Shown here: positions 23,776-36,701 of the stretch, in pieces
Position numbering within the stretch: the stretch's first letter is position 1
How the letters are laid out: the number at the start of each line of letters is the position of its first letter
DNA from: Fennellomyces sp. T-0311
Lineage: Eukaryota > Mucoromycota > Mucoromycetes > Mucorales > Lichtheimiaceae
Direction: 5' to 3'
NCBI GenBank assembly: GCA_025266875.1
Contig: JALLLT010000008.1
Coordinates: 1,240,001 to 1,304,000 of the forward strand
DNA length: 64,000 bases
The notes under the pieces: generated by a model
What the model was told of the DNA's origin: nothing
Database searches by the model: none
The model's input: the letters and a program-made list of their open reading frames with translations, nothing else
Made by a program: the position numbers and the translations under genes

Positions 23776-25720
23776 GGTCAGCCACGGTCGATGATAGCAG
23801 TGAGGGGATTCCTATACCTTCTTGTGTAAAGTCGACTTCTTCTGGCTTGCAGCACACGGCACCCATAGAGACTCTTCCAATTGGGGAAAAAGAAATTGAG
23901 CGGAAATCAAGCTGCCATCTCATTTTTTAATTTAGGCCAACTGTCTCGGTTTTGTATACTCCGCGTAGTCATTGCAATTACCAGTTTGCACTACCTTCAC
24001 GTGAACAATGGCCTGTTAGTTGCCTCTCCACCACGGACACCTTTGCTCCATAATAGGCTCGATCTTCTGACAAATCTCGGTAGCCTGCATTCGCTAACCC
24101 GCGCTTCATTGGCTGCCCATCTGCAATGTAAGCTTATTTACATACACTCAGCCCGTCCTGGCGCCCCAACATGTGCAGCCTCGCAGGTAATTCATGTGTA
24201 AGATCTTCATGAGAGCCCCTCTTCCCACCTGCGCCGGGGGTACAGCTACCCTCGGATGTCTAGAATCAATATCTAAGGATACAAGTACGCAACGAAATGC
24301 ATGGCAGGAAACGTGTGATGACTCCTATCTGCGGTACACTGTGCAGCACTTTTCTAATCTGTCAACATTGATTCCACTCTAACCTTTCAACTTGCTTTGA
24401 CCCGGAGATCTTGAATGCGTATACTCATGTGCACCGAGCCTTTCTCGTAAAAGCATACACTATCACGCACCGCATATCTATAAGCGTCGCACTTTTATCT
24501 TACAGAATATGCATTCATCCGATTTAGAATCTGTTAGCTTGATGCAAATAATCGTATCGTACAGTCACATGCGATGATATAAGTACAACCAATACACAAA
24601 GGTGGTAACAAGCCCTGTTTCCTGTAAAGTAATCCATTACAAGTGAACTATTTGAGCAGTGAATCATGAAAGATCATGCCCATTAAAGTGCGACGCCATC
24701 GAATTTACTTGTAATTTTTAGAAAGGTTTGACAAAGCATAATGTTGCAACTGGTGTTTCTGACGAAGGAGTAGATCCACAAATGTGTTGCTAGTACAAAA
24801 AATATAGCATCTATCGAAAAAAAAGTCATGAAAGCTCACCAACGCATTCAACACATTCGCTTTAAACATGGTCCTGAGCTCCCAATGCTTCACGGCAGAT
24901 GTAAACGGGAAAAGCCTTTCACGGATTAAACGGCTATTTGCTTTGATAGTATGATTGAAATGGGTAAGGCTTCCCAAGTTTGCAAATTTAATATGAGTGA
25001 TCAGAGAGCTTAAACCGCATTTGGGCCCGGTGAAAAAATCTTCGTACGTACTACTGAATTGAATACGAGCAAGGTGAAATTAGAAGCGCAATGTCTTAGG
25101 GAGTTGTCTGGCAACGGATTACTGCAGAATTTAAAAGAATCCATAGCAGTTTATATATAGTGCTACGCCATAATATTGAAACACTGACAAAGATAGGGGC
25201 TAGCTGGACAAAATACACTAGAGTTGAATAATGCTACATAAGCGAGACTTTAATCACAGCCGGACGTGAAAGTTAATACTTTGTGCCTCATCGATTTGAT
25301 CAAAACCTCTTCTGGTGATGATAAATGGGTACTGAGGGTTCGGAATTATCATTGTCAATCTACATATTTCGTCGATCAGTACACATAAATAGTGAAACTC
25401 ATTATGCCATACGTTAATGGTAGTTGTATACTGGGGGAGGGGCTTTCCCGGGCATCAAGTTTGAAGCGAAGTCTGTCTGTCGATCTGCAATAGAAATTCA
25501 TAGTATCGAGCGTGGTACTAGTCCTAAGTTATAACTGATTGGTAACTTTCAAAAGTTTTACTATCGCTCCTAAAAATTACCAGTTCTGAACGGCCATCAT
25601 ATTTTCAGGGTATCGGAAAAGAGAAAGATCAAAGTATGGACATTGGGGTTGGGAATTTGGACGGCGTGGAAGATAAAGAGAGAGCTTCTGCATCGCAGTT
25701 TGATAACTATTACTATATCG
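23776..25720. other. Intergenic region, no gene seen
   Basis: 1.9 kb between the kinase start and the DET1 stop, both minus strand. Open frames are short, overlap on both strands and carry no domain. It probably includes the kinase promoter. Confidence 0.4.
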
Positions 25721-27803
25721 TTAGATGCACATGCGTACAGTCAAGTGAGCAGTAAAATTTTCAATCGAAACGCACCATCTGCCTGTGTCTGCTTGACTCC
25801 AATATGCAATCTTTGTCTTAAAGTATTCTCGCTCCAGGTCGCTCAATCCAGGTGTAGATTCATACGGGGTAGGTGGCGTAACGTTGCGCAGCGCATCCGC
25901 AGTTTTGAACAGGAGGTCCCTCACCTTGTTGCTGCAATTCTCATACACATCAACAATGTGCAATTCAGCAAGATCGAAGATGACGAACATTGTGCGTTCA
26001 TCCTCAGGAGGAATCTGTGAGGAAAACGTATTTGTTAGACCAATATTGATGATTATCCATTCGTTGTGGCATACCAAGTCTGGTTCGTGCGATCTCAGTA
26101 TCGCAAATTCCGGCAGCGTTTGTGTAAGCTTGATAAGGAGTCGATCAGACCCAATCAGCTGTATTCGCCACATTTTCAGCGAGGCAAACCAGTCGTAATT
26201 GCTATGGAAGTACTGCATGCTTAACTCCCTGCGTGTGAAACATGGTCAATAAGTTTAGTGCGCATCAAACTATATACAAAGTCTGCAACTTACATTGTGC
26301 TTTGGGAGAAAAGCTTGTACAGGAATGAGAGCATTGCTTGAGTAAATCCATTGTACGATAAGGGTTTCTACTTCCTCTGATTAGCTAATGCTGCTCGTCT
26401 AGTGTAAAAAAACTCCTACATACTGCAACCTTGCGTACCTCTCGATTGTAGTTAGGGACACCATTGGCTTGCTGATCCAATTGGTCATGATCTTCTTCTG
26501 ACTGTACCGGAAAGCTTTCAATGTCGCTGATAGTATACATTTGATTGCCATTCACACCGTCGAACGTCGTCTCCAGCTGGTCTTGTATGAGCTGATCACC
26601 GGCTGTAAAGGGATTTTCGAGGACTTGATCAGCTGATAGCATCTGTTTTGCGAAATGAATGTATAGGTATCGTAAATAGACAGCTTTAGTAGATAAACCT
26701 ACAGGGACATATCGATCCAGGATATCATTTGAAGTGTCCGACGAAGTATCACTGATATCCGCTAGGAGTTCTTGAAGGTCTCGGTAGTTTTCCTCCTCAG
26801 TTTCTTGCATAACTACTATAGATTCATCGTCATTGCGGAGATATGCGCCTATCGACTGATACAGGTGGAGTTTCCCGGATTCCTCCATCGAGAAAAAGGC
26901 ATGATTGCGTTAATGGGTATATATATGATCAATATCAATGGGACCTACATTGATTCTAAACAGGTGAATCGTTTGTGTTTGAATAGAAAGTACAGAAAAC
27001 TTGTCTTCGTAAAGGCTTACGCCTGTGTGATCGGCGATTTGGATATAGTCACCATGAAAGAGGTGCTTATCGACAAGCTCGAATAGAGTTTCAGTGCAAT
27101 TGCATAAGACATGTGGCTCCGAATTACCTCGCCTGTTTCGATATCAACGGTGTAGAAAGCAAAGTCACTCAAAGGAACTGTGATGTCCAGTACAACAGGG
27201 GCTGCTGGGCACGACACACCGTCCCACAGACCCATAGAGCTCAGGATCATCTGTCAAAAAAAAAAAATTAATCAGGCTTTAGACCTCATGACTACTACTT
27301 CTTTACAATTGATTGCTCGGAGAACTTACGTATTTCTGATCCTTCGTGATCAGACAAAAGTCAACACTGAGCTCATGGCCGGTTGGTACCGGGAGCATGC
27401 TTAGGTACTTGAGTTTGAAGAAATGATTAAAGTCGCGATGGGCAGATGTCTCCGATTCTGCTGCCGGCGTGTACACCGCATTCATGAAACTGTAGAGCTG
27501 AATGCCCTTGTGGCAGGGGGTGAACGTAATCAAATACTAAGCAAACAAGACTGTTTAGATAGATACAGTGCGTGTGCTTCATATGATGCTTACCTGGCCG
27601 TCTGATGTGAACCTGCGAATGTGTTGACACTCAAAAGGGATGGCAACGTTATAAAGAGTGTGGTTTGGCGTCAAATGCGTATATATATGACGCACGCTGA
27701 TCGATCTCCTGCTGCGTCTCAACCCCTGCTCTCTATCTTTACGTTCGTTATGTAGTCCGCGGGAGACTTCAGATCTACGTTTGGACAGGCGACGGTAGTC
27801 CAT
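25721..27803 (-). CDS. DET1: DET1 homologue (CRL4 ubiquitin-ligase component)
   Basis: DET1 is a DDB1-binding protein that works with COP10 in CUL4 ubiquitin ligases, where it represses light signalling in plants and controls transcription factor stability in animals. Nine exons: 27803-27594, 27536-27330, 27250-27128, 27077-26949, 26882-26703, 26642-26439, 26367-26294, 26228-26075, 26014-25721 give 524 aa (human DET1 is 550). Matching blocks: VRHIYTHLTPNHTLYNV, FTSDGQYLITF, FYTVDIETGE, YIQIADHTGVSLYEDKFSVL then SIQTQTIHLFRI, an LKMWRIQLIGSDRLLIK block, a MFVIFDLAELHIVDVYENCS block and a terminal GRWCVSIE resembling animal DEKWVSVME. An acidic insert (residues ~290-400) replaces the animal linker. 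Two introns (26643-26702, 26015-26074) are 60 nt and stop-free. Confidence 0.88.
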
Positions 27804-27829
27804 GATGTTGTATTGAAAAGAAAAAGGAA

Positions 27830-27831
<2 letters not shown>

Positions 27832-27864
<33 letters not shown>

Positions 27865-27897
27865 AATCTGGTCAAAAGAATCTGGTCAAAAGAATCC
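27832..27897. repeat. GA microsatellite plus 14-bp tandem repeat in the DET1 leader
   Basis: A (GA)n run at about 27832-27860 is followed by 2.6 copies of a 14-bp unit (AAAGAATCTGGTCA) at 27861-27897, just upstream of the DET1 start. On the gene's sense strand the first part is a CT-rich tract. Confidence 0.85.
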
Positions 27898-30871
27898 TTT
27901 TTTGACAATGGCATGCTCACTAGCTCGTGTAACACAACGTCAGTGTTCAACAATTGGATTTATTATTGAAAAAAAATAAATGCACGCGTTACATCGAGTA
28001 TACATGTTATATCACATATGCACATTTACCTGGCAACACATATACGCGTACGTATTCATATCAACATGACAATACAGTAACGCAGCGACAGTATTAGGAT
28101 CACCAAAAATCTTTCTACTTGAAAATTTTTTCTGGAAAAGCAAGTGCCGGGTTCCGAGATAGCCAACCACTTCTTTGGAATCAGGCAGTGCAATCCAAAT
28201 GCCATGAATGGTGGCAAGGTATATCACCCCAAGATAAAAAAAACAAACGGTAAAATTGTATCCCAGCTAGTTAAACCAGCACGTCTACCCGGGTTCGGGT
28301 TCATGCAAAAAATATCCAGAAATGAAAGGTGCAAAGGTTAACATGTGATTCACACCTACCTCGATTTTTTCTTTTTCGTACGTTATATTGCCAGGAGCAT
28401 GGTGCGGATAATTCCTTCCGAAAAGTTGGTTTACTTCTACTATATTTTGATCCCAAATTTCGCTACGTTGCAACACAAGCTAAACTACCTTGTATTACTC
28501 CTGACCGGAACTATCTATTGCAAAAACAAAAGCATGCCCTCATCTGGATTAATTTATTTGTATCTCGGTAAAAGACGAAAATTACGCTTCTCTAAAGAAC
28601 TTTTTCTGTGTTGTTGATATGATTAACTGATAACACCACTGGATGCGCCTATCATTTCTGTACAACATGTACATATGTATCAAGGGGATCCAATCACTGA
28701 TCAAGTCGGTAAACATGTCAAAGATACCCTATGGGTTCTGCTACCAGCTCAAAGTATGGAACGAAAATGTCAATAATTTTTACCCCCCGAACCAACTCTA
28801 TGTGATATTTTGGCGGCCAACGTACCTATAAAATGCGTTCATCAACGTGGATACACCTCTGGATTGTCGTAATAGGCTTCAAAAAGCCATTAAATTTCAC
28901 TTTTCCGCCTTAATCTCGCCAGTTATAGCCGATGGTCCGTAGATTTGGTTTCCTACATATTTTTTACCCTCGCTTCTATTATTTTTTCTAATTCGCCAAG
29001 TTGCTTTAGATATTGAGTGAGCTAGAAAGGGTGATTAGAGATGACTTTCGTGTACTTTTAAAAATAACTTTTTTTGTCTAGTCGCTCGTTTTACTAACTA
29101 TAAAAATCAGTGTATACGCCTTTGTTTCCTCTACAAAATAAACTATTACAGCAAGTAAATCCAGTCACTGGATAATTTAAAAGCAAGTAAAACAAGTATT
29201 AACTAGAACCTCATTTTTTATCCAACAAGCGATTGGATTGTCTTGGTGTATAGGATCAAATTGTAAAGAAAACAGAAGCACATCCAAAGTACTACATTTG
29301 CAAGTTCAATCAGTAATTAGGTGAAATGTTTTGCTAAAAGCATACAAGATATCATAAGCGTGTTTGCATACTTATTTAGTGAATGAACTTACTTTGTTAG
29401 TCAAGTATCCTCTAGAAAAAGTAAGCCTGCATCTATTGATGCTTAAACTTAGTTAAAGCAGCAGAGGATGAAAAGTTATTTAGAAAATATGAAAATATCA
29501 GTTATAATCACCGCTTGTTTACTTATTGAGCACTTAACTGATTTATTTTACTACAAAAGTAGTATAAACGAAGTAGAGTCAATTTGAAGTAACAATATTG
29601 ACTTTATATGCTCCTCGTTTTGAGCTGGCAGCGGAATCCGTCAGGCGTCTTTAAATAAACTCACTGATTTTACTAGCGATTGGCTCTCCTTAATATATAG
29701 ACATGTTTTATAGAAAAATCATAGGCATATCGGGTAATGATAACGCCTTGAAGTATTAGCGGTAGAGCTAAAGGTTTACTTGGAATAAGTGCAATTTTTG
29801 GCCTATAGTTGAGATTTTAGGGTGATTTGTGATGTAAGTGCTTGCTTTAACTTTTTGTAGTGAATGTTCCAAAACGTGCGCTTTATGAACCGTTGAGTTT
29901 GTGTATCTAACTTCCTTTGGGATTGAGCGATAATCGAAAAGGAATCAGCTCCTGCTAAACGAAAGTTGTCAAAAAATATTTGAAATGGAAGTAGTTAGGG
30001 GCGAAAAGCATACGAAATGAAATTTCAGAGCAAGAAGAGCACAATGAATACAAAATATACGAAATCGAGTAAAGTCGAAAAAGTCGAAAGACCAAAGGCC
30101 ATGCTTTGGTAAATCATACTGGAAAGCCTTTTTCGTTGAATAGAAACCGTTCCAGCGATTGGATCTCCTTGGTATCTTATTCATTTTTTTGTAGAGAATT
30201 CAAAAAAAAGGATTCAATGATACACTGCTTTATATCAAAATCCTCTATATGTACGAATGCGTTGTCAAATAATGACATGTAAACAAATTGCCATCATCAG
30301 CATTTCTGGTTTGATTTCCACAGGGTCATGCTAAACAGTTGGATCAGTAAACGTCATATATCCGAGGGGTTAGTAATGTGCATATACATGTAACCAACTG
30401 CTCATTGCAAATACTGCAAATCGCCCAGAAAATCTTCATCTTGACATAATAAGGGAGTTCAGTGAATGTCCACAAGATCATAAATATAAGAAAAACCGTT
30501 TTCATATAAGCGTAATTTCATAGTAATCGCTTTTTTCTTTGATAGCTTTGTAAAAAGTTTATGTTACCATTGTCATGTGCCTTTTGGAAGGCATAAAAGC
30601 TTTCTGTGTAAAAAATAATCAAATTGCCAACTCGACTTTAATGTTTATGATCTAATGGAAGTTCACTGAACTCCTCTATTGTTAGTCGCAACAGCTCACT
30701 TTGATGAAAAGTAGGAATCATAAGGCTTGAAACAGCAATATAAAAAACTATTATCCTTATCATGAACAGCAATGGTAATTTTAATAAGATATATGCGTGA
30801 CCTTGCTACAAAGAAGACCTGGAAATATGATGCAAACTAAAAGAATGAATGAGGATAAAAGATCTGAGACC
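27898..30871. other. AT-rich gene-free region
   Basis: About 3 kb of AT-rich DNA with no credible coding frame on either strand. It holds an inverted-repeat element at 30454-30674 and three copies of a short GCGATTGG-centred motif (29229, 29676, 30155). It is likely decayed intergenic or transposon-derived sequence. Confidence 0.5.
30454..30674. mobile_element. MITE-like inverted-repeat element
   Basis: The 34-nt ends are inverted repeats with 29 of 34 positions matching: 30454-30487 begins GGAGTTCAGTGAA and 30641-30674 ends TTCACTGAACTCC, with a second shared core AGATCATAAA. The 153-nt interior is AT-rich and non-coding. Size and structure fit a miniature inverted-repeat transposable element. 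No target-site duplication is obvious, so the outer limits are approximate. A long-stem structured RNA is the alternative. Confidence 0.55.
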
Positions 30872-32983
30872 TTAAGGGGTGAACAGAACACGAAGGGTGT
30901 TTGTGTTTCCGAGACCGCCCTTCCAGCCTTGTACTGCGACGACAGGTTTGCCGTGCTGCAACAAGCTAAATAAATTACTGTTGTTAGCAAGAGGATGTAT
31001 AAGTCTCTCCAAAAGAAAACAGAAACATTACCCATATCTGATGGCCTGCTCCATACCCCACATCAATCGGGTATCCACATCCTCCTGCCATGGCTGAACA
31101 TCGGCTGGGCTCAAGTGAGCAGCACTAGGAGACAAGAACTGAGAAGCATACTGGGAGCTTGCCTTGGGATACAGGAATGGGAAACAGCCACGGTACAGAT
31201 GGACTTGGCGGGCGGTTTGAGGGTTACGGGTGATGACAATGATAGGGCAGTGGGGACGGTATTTGGACAAGAAACGTGCACTGTTACCGGAGGTTGTCAA
31301 GACGACAATAGCACCGGCGTTTTGTTCATGGGCAGCACTGACGGCAGCACATGCAACAGTCTCGGTAGTCTCGGTGGGTAAAACAGTAAGCGATCGGAGT
31401 TCGTTGAAGGTGGCAGGGTAGCACAAGACCTCTTCGGCCAGACGGCAAATGTCGTGCATGGTCTTGACGGCCTCAACGGGATAGTTACCCTTGGCAGTCT
31501 CGCCCGACAGCATGACACAATCAGCACCATCCAAAATGGCATTAGCAACATCAGATACTTCAGCACGGGTGGGACGAGGATTGAACTATAAAGCGCACAG
31601 GTCAGTATGAGCGGTAATTGACTTTTTTAAAAAGAAAAAAAAACGTACGGTCATGGATTCCAGCATTTGTGTAGCACTATCGTACCATCATTCAATTATC
31701 CTCGTATGGCACCTTCCTTTTCCCCAAAACTTACCAGATGACGGGCTTGCCAGCAAGATTACACTTGGTAATCATCATTTTCTGAGCAATAAACACACGT
31801 TCAAGGGGAATTTCGATACCCATATCCTAATAATGATCCGATTAACCCGTTTTGTCTAGCCAAGCTAGCACCCAATCACTTACGCCACGTGCAATCATAA
31901 CACCGTCGGTTTCCTTTAAGATTTCGTCAAAGTTCATGACACCTTGATGGTTCTCAATCTTGGAAATGATCTTGATGTGACGACCATCATGACCAAGTAC
32001 TTCACGAATATCCTTCACATCCTGGCCGCGACGGACAAACGACGCAAAGACGATATCGACTTTGTTGTCGACGCCGAATCGCAGGTCGGCCTTATCCTTT
32101 TCGGAAAGGGCAGGTAAATCGACATCGGTACCGGGCAAGTTGACGCCCTTGTGCGCACAAAGACGGCCATCGTTGCGGGCACGCACTTTGATATCATCAC
32201 CGTCGATTTCGAGCACATCAAATGATAGGACACCATCGTCGACGTAGATCATTTTGCCGGGCTCGATGACCTTGGGCAAGTTCTTGTAGTCCAAATACAT
32301 GACTTGGTCATCACAGATATCCTTGTATTCCTCATTAACGGAGAAGATCATTTCGTGGCCAGCAGAAATGGGCAACTCGATGTTATCACGCATGTTACCC
32401 GTTCTGATCTCAGGGCCCTTGTTGTCCAAGGCAATGGCCACAGGACGGCCGGGATACACTATGTGAGTCATGTTAGCGTTGCATGGCAATACATTGGGAG
32501 GTAACCGACTTACGTTCGGTACTCTTGCGGGTGTTATCGATGACGGATTGATGATACTATGGGAATAAAACCAGTCAGTACCATCCCAAAAAGCGGCTCC
32601 CCCCAACAGTCGGACCTCCGCAGCCCTTCACTGCCCCTCTCCCCCAAAGATTCCCGTTGAATACCGCGATTACCAGACACATACCTCATAAGAACCATGC
32701 GAAAAGTTCATACGGACGACGTTCAGACCGGCATTACGGAGTTCAGTGATCATTTCTACGCTGTTGGTCTTTGGGCCTATGGTTCATCGGCTTAGTTTCA
32801 AGGGAAACAGGACCGTGGGGAACTCCACACGCGGGCTAAAATGGAGTGACCCAAAAAAAGACAGAACGTACCAATAGTGCCAATAATACTGGACTTGCGA
32901 CCAGCAGTAGGTTCAACATCGACGTTCATTTGCGCAAGCCATTGAACGTTGGAGGTGATCTCGGGAGTGACGACGGGTGCCAT
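30872..32983 (-). CDS. Pyruvate kinase
   Basis: Glycolytic enzyme converting phosphoenolpyruvate and ADP to pyruvate and ATP, cytosolic. Eight exons: 32983-32872, 32776-32685, 32556-32514, 32458-31884, 31826-31735, 31676-31649 (28 nt), 31585-31032, 30965-30872 give 529 aa. Motifs: [11 protein letters not shown], substrate/K+-site [23 protein letters not shown], the signature [13 protein letters not shown] with catalytic Lys, [22 protein letters not shown], and [16 protein letters not shown]. The C-domain ends with [14 protein letters not shown], the fructose-1,6-bisphosphate-loop area seen in fungal enzymes. At the exon 3/4 junction the predicted residue is Leu rather than the usual Arg before YPGRP. 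The model is complete. Confidence 0.97.
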
Positions 32984-33546
32984 TGTTAAAGTAAAAAAGC
33001 GAAATACAAAAGAAAGAAGCCAAGCCGAGTGGCACGGTGGGTCTATTTATGCTTTTTTTTTCTGGCAGGCCAGGACACCCTTCCCGGCCTCCGAGTTACG
33101 ATACAAATAGCCGCGTCGCCCGGGCTATATTTCCATGGATGCGTTTCTTTTTTTGGATACGCGACAGTAAATTGCAGGCGACGTTTTGTCATCGGTTTCC
33201 TTGAGATCTACTACACTATGGAAAGTTCCCAAGATCTTTCCGCGCCTCTCCCACCCCCCCTTCCTGTCGATTGATACCATCTCATCAAAGCATGAAGCTT
33301 ATGCTTTTAACGCGGAGCAGCAAAATCGAACATTATCTTAGCCAATGAAGTCCAGCATCTTATCAACCCTGTTTTGGGGTAAAACGTTTAAACGCCATTG
33401 GCTGAAACACATATCGCCATGGTTATCAATACGCATATGGGCTGCCACATACATTAGTTTATACAATGTGCCAATTAGCGAGGGTATATTAAGGTTGTGC
33501 TATGTACAGATGATGATTATGCAGGATAATGTATGTGCAGGCCGCC
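32984..33546 (-). promoter_or_regulatory. Pyruvate kinase promoter and Mto1-like 3' flank
   Basis: 563 nt between the pyruvate kinase ATG and the stop of the coiled-coil gene, both on the minus strand. A TATA-like ATAAATAGA at about 33041-33050 (minus sense) lies ~60 nt upstream of the pyruvate kinase start, with a purine-rich leader between. This suits a strongly expressed glycolytic gene. Confidence 0.45.
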
Positions 33547-36500
33547 TCACCGTGAACTCATTGCAGAATCTGACCTCTGGTGCAGACTGCTGTCAATTTC
33601 ATCGGTGGCCTGCCGCAACAGCACACTCTCCATCACAGCCTTGCGCTCGTTCGTGCTCTGTGTAATGCATTTAGAAATAAATCTTCCTGTTTTTTCCCCC
33701 TAATTTCGTATTACCTCAAGCCGTTCCAATAAACGCGTGATTAAACTATTTCGTCTTGTTAACAGATCCTTCAGCTGATATTTTTCTTGCTCCAGTTGCT
33801 CGAGCGCTTCGCTGAGTCGGACGCAATCTACTTCACACTCTTGCAGCCGCTTGCTTTCCTGATGCAACGTCCGATCGCGTTCCATAATCTCGCGCTGCAG
33901 CTCTTGATTGAGCTTGGTCAAAGCCTGTTGCGTCTTGGAGCCGTGGTTTGTCTGGAGCCGGAGTGAGTATGTTTAGACACAAACTTATCTGCAAAAAGTT
34001 ACCTCGGACGATCGTTGGTACTGAGTCAAAAGATCATTTAATAACCCATTTTTCTTATTAGCACTTTCCAGTTTCTGTTGGAGCGTTCGTTTTGCGTTCA
34101 TTGTGTCTGTGAGCGTCTGATTCGCTAGTCGTCGATCTTGCTTCAACTGCTCTTCGGTTTCTCGCAGTTGCGCTTGCAAGTCGGCAATTCGGGCCTGCCA
34201 TTCTTCTTCAGCATCGATCATGCGCGTGTTAAGTTGCTATCGTTACACAAATTAGATAATTGGCACGTCATGCCACATTTTCCAAGCAACGTACCTCTTT
34301 GATATCCGCCAAATCCTGCTCGTACGCTTGTGCAGCATCTCGCGCACCCGCCGTACGGTGTTCTATTTGTGACTCGACGCTAGCCAACTGTCTGGTCTTT
34401 TCTCGTAAATGAACAGCCATTTCACGAAGCTTATCCTCGAGCTCCTTGATCTCTTCCCTGTGAAGACTCTTTTCGCGCTGTATCGCATCTGTTTGTGCTT
34501 CAAGGTGACCCTCCAGTGATGCAATACGAACGTCACGCTCCCTCATGGCTTGCTCAACCTCTTGGAACTGTCGCTCCAGTAGCTGCAGATCATCCTCATA
34601 CCTTGCCTTGGCATCTTCTGTCTTTTGAAGTGTCGACTCCAACTCTTCCTCCAACTCTTTGATCTGGTCATCCTTGTGCTGCATTGTTTGCTCCACCTCA
34701 ACAAATCGCTCTTCTAGAGCGTTCAGATCACTCTCATGTGCATCAACCTCATCCATTTGTTCTTGGTATTTGGCGATTTGCTCGTCCTTCAGACGCAATT
34801 CTTCCTCTAGCCTTTCGAGATCCTCGTCAAAATCACCATCGGATCGCTCATGCAGACGCCGCTCCAGCTCCTTTATCAACTTGTCCTTTTCCTTATCGCG
34901 GGCCTCCAGTTTTTCAGCGCGATTCATGACCTATTCAAAATGTTGTTAATTGTATCCTACCAATACTAACCATGACAACACGATACCTTGACGACTTGAG
35001 CTTCCAATGCCGTAAACTCCTGTTCACGACGCTCAATTTCTGCATCCAACTTTGCGATTTGGTTGCGATGGACGTACTCGCCTTCTTCCAGCTCTGCCTT
35101 GAGTTTCTCAGCAAGAGCAGCACGCTCCGAATTGTCTTTCCGCAAATCATTGAGGGTCTCCAAAAGTTCTGGCACATTAACAGACGACTTGGCTCTGTGG
35201 CGGTCCTGCATCATCTCCAGCTCCTGTCGCAGCTTCTGACACTCGCCTGTCTTGTTGCGTAGCATTTGCTTGGCGTCGTGTAGGGAGCGCACCAGCTCGT
35301 CCATATTCTCATGCATCTTGTCCAGCTCCTTATTTTTCGTCAAGAGCTGTGACATCACTTCGGAATTACGCTCTTGCATACGCCCAAGATTCTACATGTA
35401 TAGGTATCCTTATAAGCTTTCGGCTTGAAATGCGATCACCTCTTTTTTTGTACCTCCTGCAGCTCTTGGTTCGATTTAAGATAGTGTTCAGCCTTTGACA
35501 CATAGGCATCGCGGTCAGATAAAATAGATCGTACGAGGCTTTCGTTCGGACTATATCGTGCAGCGGGTGATCGGGTAGACTTGAGTTCATTCTCTTCGCG
35601 CAGTAGCTGTATAGTCTGGTTTTGGCGCTCGATGGTTTGCTTTGCTTGCAGCCACTCTTTGCGATACATTTCAACCTCGTTGTTGGGTTGTCGTCGATGG
35701 TTGACCCAGTAGTCGTCAGTGTCGTCATGTCTGCTGCTGCCACTGTTGCTCCTGCTGATGCGGATGGGGCTCGAGTTGCGGGAGGAGCGCACGCGCAGCT
35801 TGGCGTTTTCAGCATTCAAGTCAGCAACCATCTTGTGCAAGCGTTTGTTTTCCTCCTGATACTGCGCAGCATTGGTCAAAGCATTCTCGTACTCGGTCTG
35901 TTCGTCGCTCGACATTCCATGCGGGAGGGTGCATGTTTGGTTGGTGCGCTGCAGGATATCCATGGCAGAGTGCAGCTCCAGTATCATTTTCTTATACTTT
36001 TTCAGCTCTTGCGTCAGCGTTTGGATGTTGACCTTGAGATCGACGTTCTACACAAACAAAAGGTCAGTGGTGTGTGGATGCGCGTCCAACGTGTCCGCCC
36101 GCCTACCTCCTTGAGGGCATTGTCGACCTGGTCAGGCGATATGTCGTCCAGCCGCTTTTCCAGAAAGTAGATTTTGAGCTTCAGCCCAAAGTTTTCCTTT
36201 TTCAAGGTGTCGATTGTCTAATTTCCAGGCTTAATTAACTCGCTACCAGGCAACTCTGTGTGTCCATGGTACCTTCTCCTGCTCCTTCAGCGTGAGCGTT
36301 GTGGATCTCTCCTTTTGTTCGTCGCTACGTGATTGTTTATCGGAACCGTTCATGTTCGCGTCGGCCATAGACAAAAGCTCAAACTGGTGTTCGATACGAC
36401 TCTCCTGATCGAACAGGCTGGAGTGGTCTGTCGCGAGCAGGTTGTTTGCGGCGTCGAGTCCGTTCTGCTTGTCCGGCAGAGGCGTTTTCTCTTCGTCGAC

Positions 36501-36701
36501 ATTGCGGAATGATTCGGGAATTTCCAAAGGGAGGGGAGATGAAGACGGATGGAATGACGGCTCGTCACCAATAATGTTGAAGGAATCGTCGAACAGCGAC
36601 ACCTTGGTTAATGATGGTTCCGAGGCAAATTGGAGCTGCTCGCTGCTACTTTCGCCATCGAACAGCGGCGGCGATGTCGTTGACTCACGCCAACTGTGCA
36701 T
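33547..36701 (-). CDS. Coiled-coil protein with CM1-like motif (Mto1/centrosomin type)
   Basis: Likely spindle-pole or microtubule-organising-centre scaffold that recruits gamma-tubulin complexes. Exons 36701-36273, 36217-36107, 36047-35454, 35391-34987, 34930-34295, 34236-34003, 33951-33715, 33657-33547 give 918 aa. Residues 1-143 are acidic, Ser-rich and disordered. Residues ~144-205 (TLKKENFGLKLKIYFLEKRL) match the centrosomin motif 1 shared by animal centrosomin, fission yeast Mto1/Pcp1 and ApsB. A long nearly uninterrupted heptad coiled coil follows, broken by a Ser/Arg patch near residue 270. All introns except the last one or two fall between coiled-coil segments at phase 0. No PACT-like basic C-terminal domain is evident; the tail is short. 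Mto1-like is preferred, but Pcp1-like cannot be excluded. Confidence 0.85.

Noticed and set aside
35622..36170. 182-codon plus-strand frame within the Mto1-like gene
   Set aside because: Antisense shadow of coiled-coil coding sequence.
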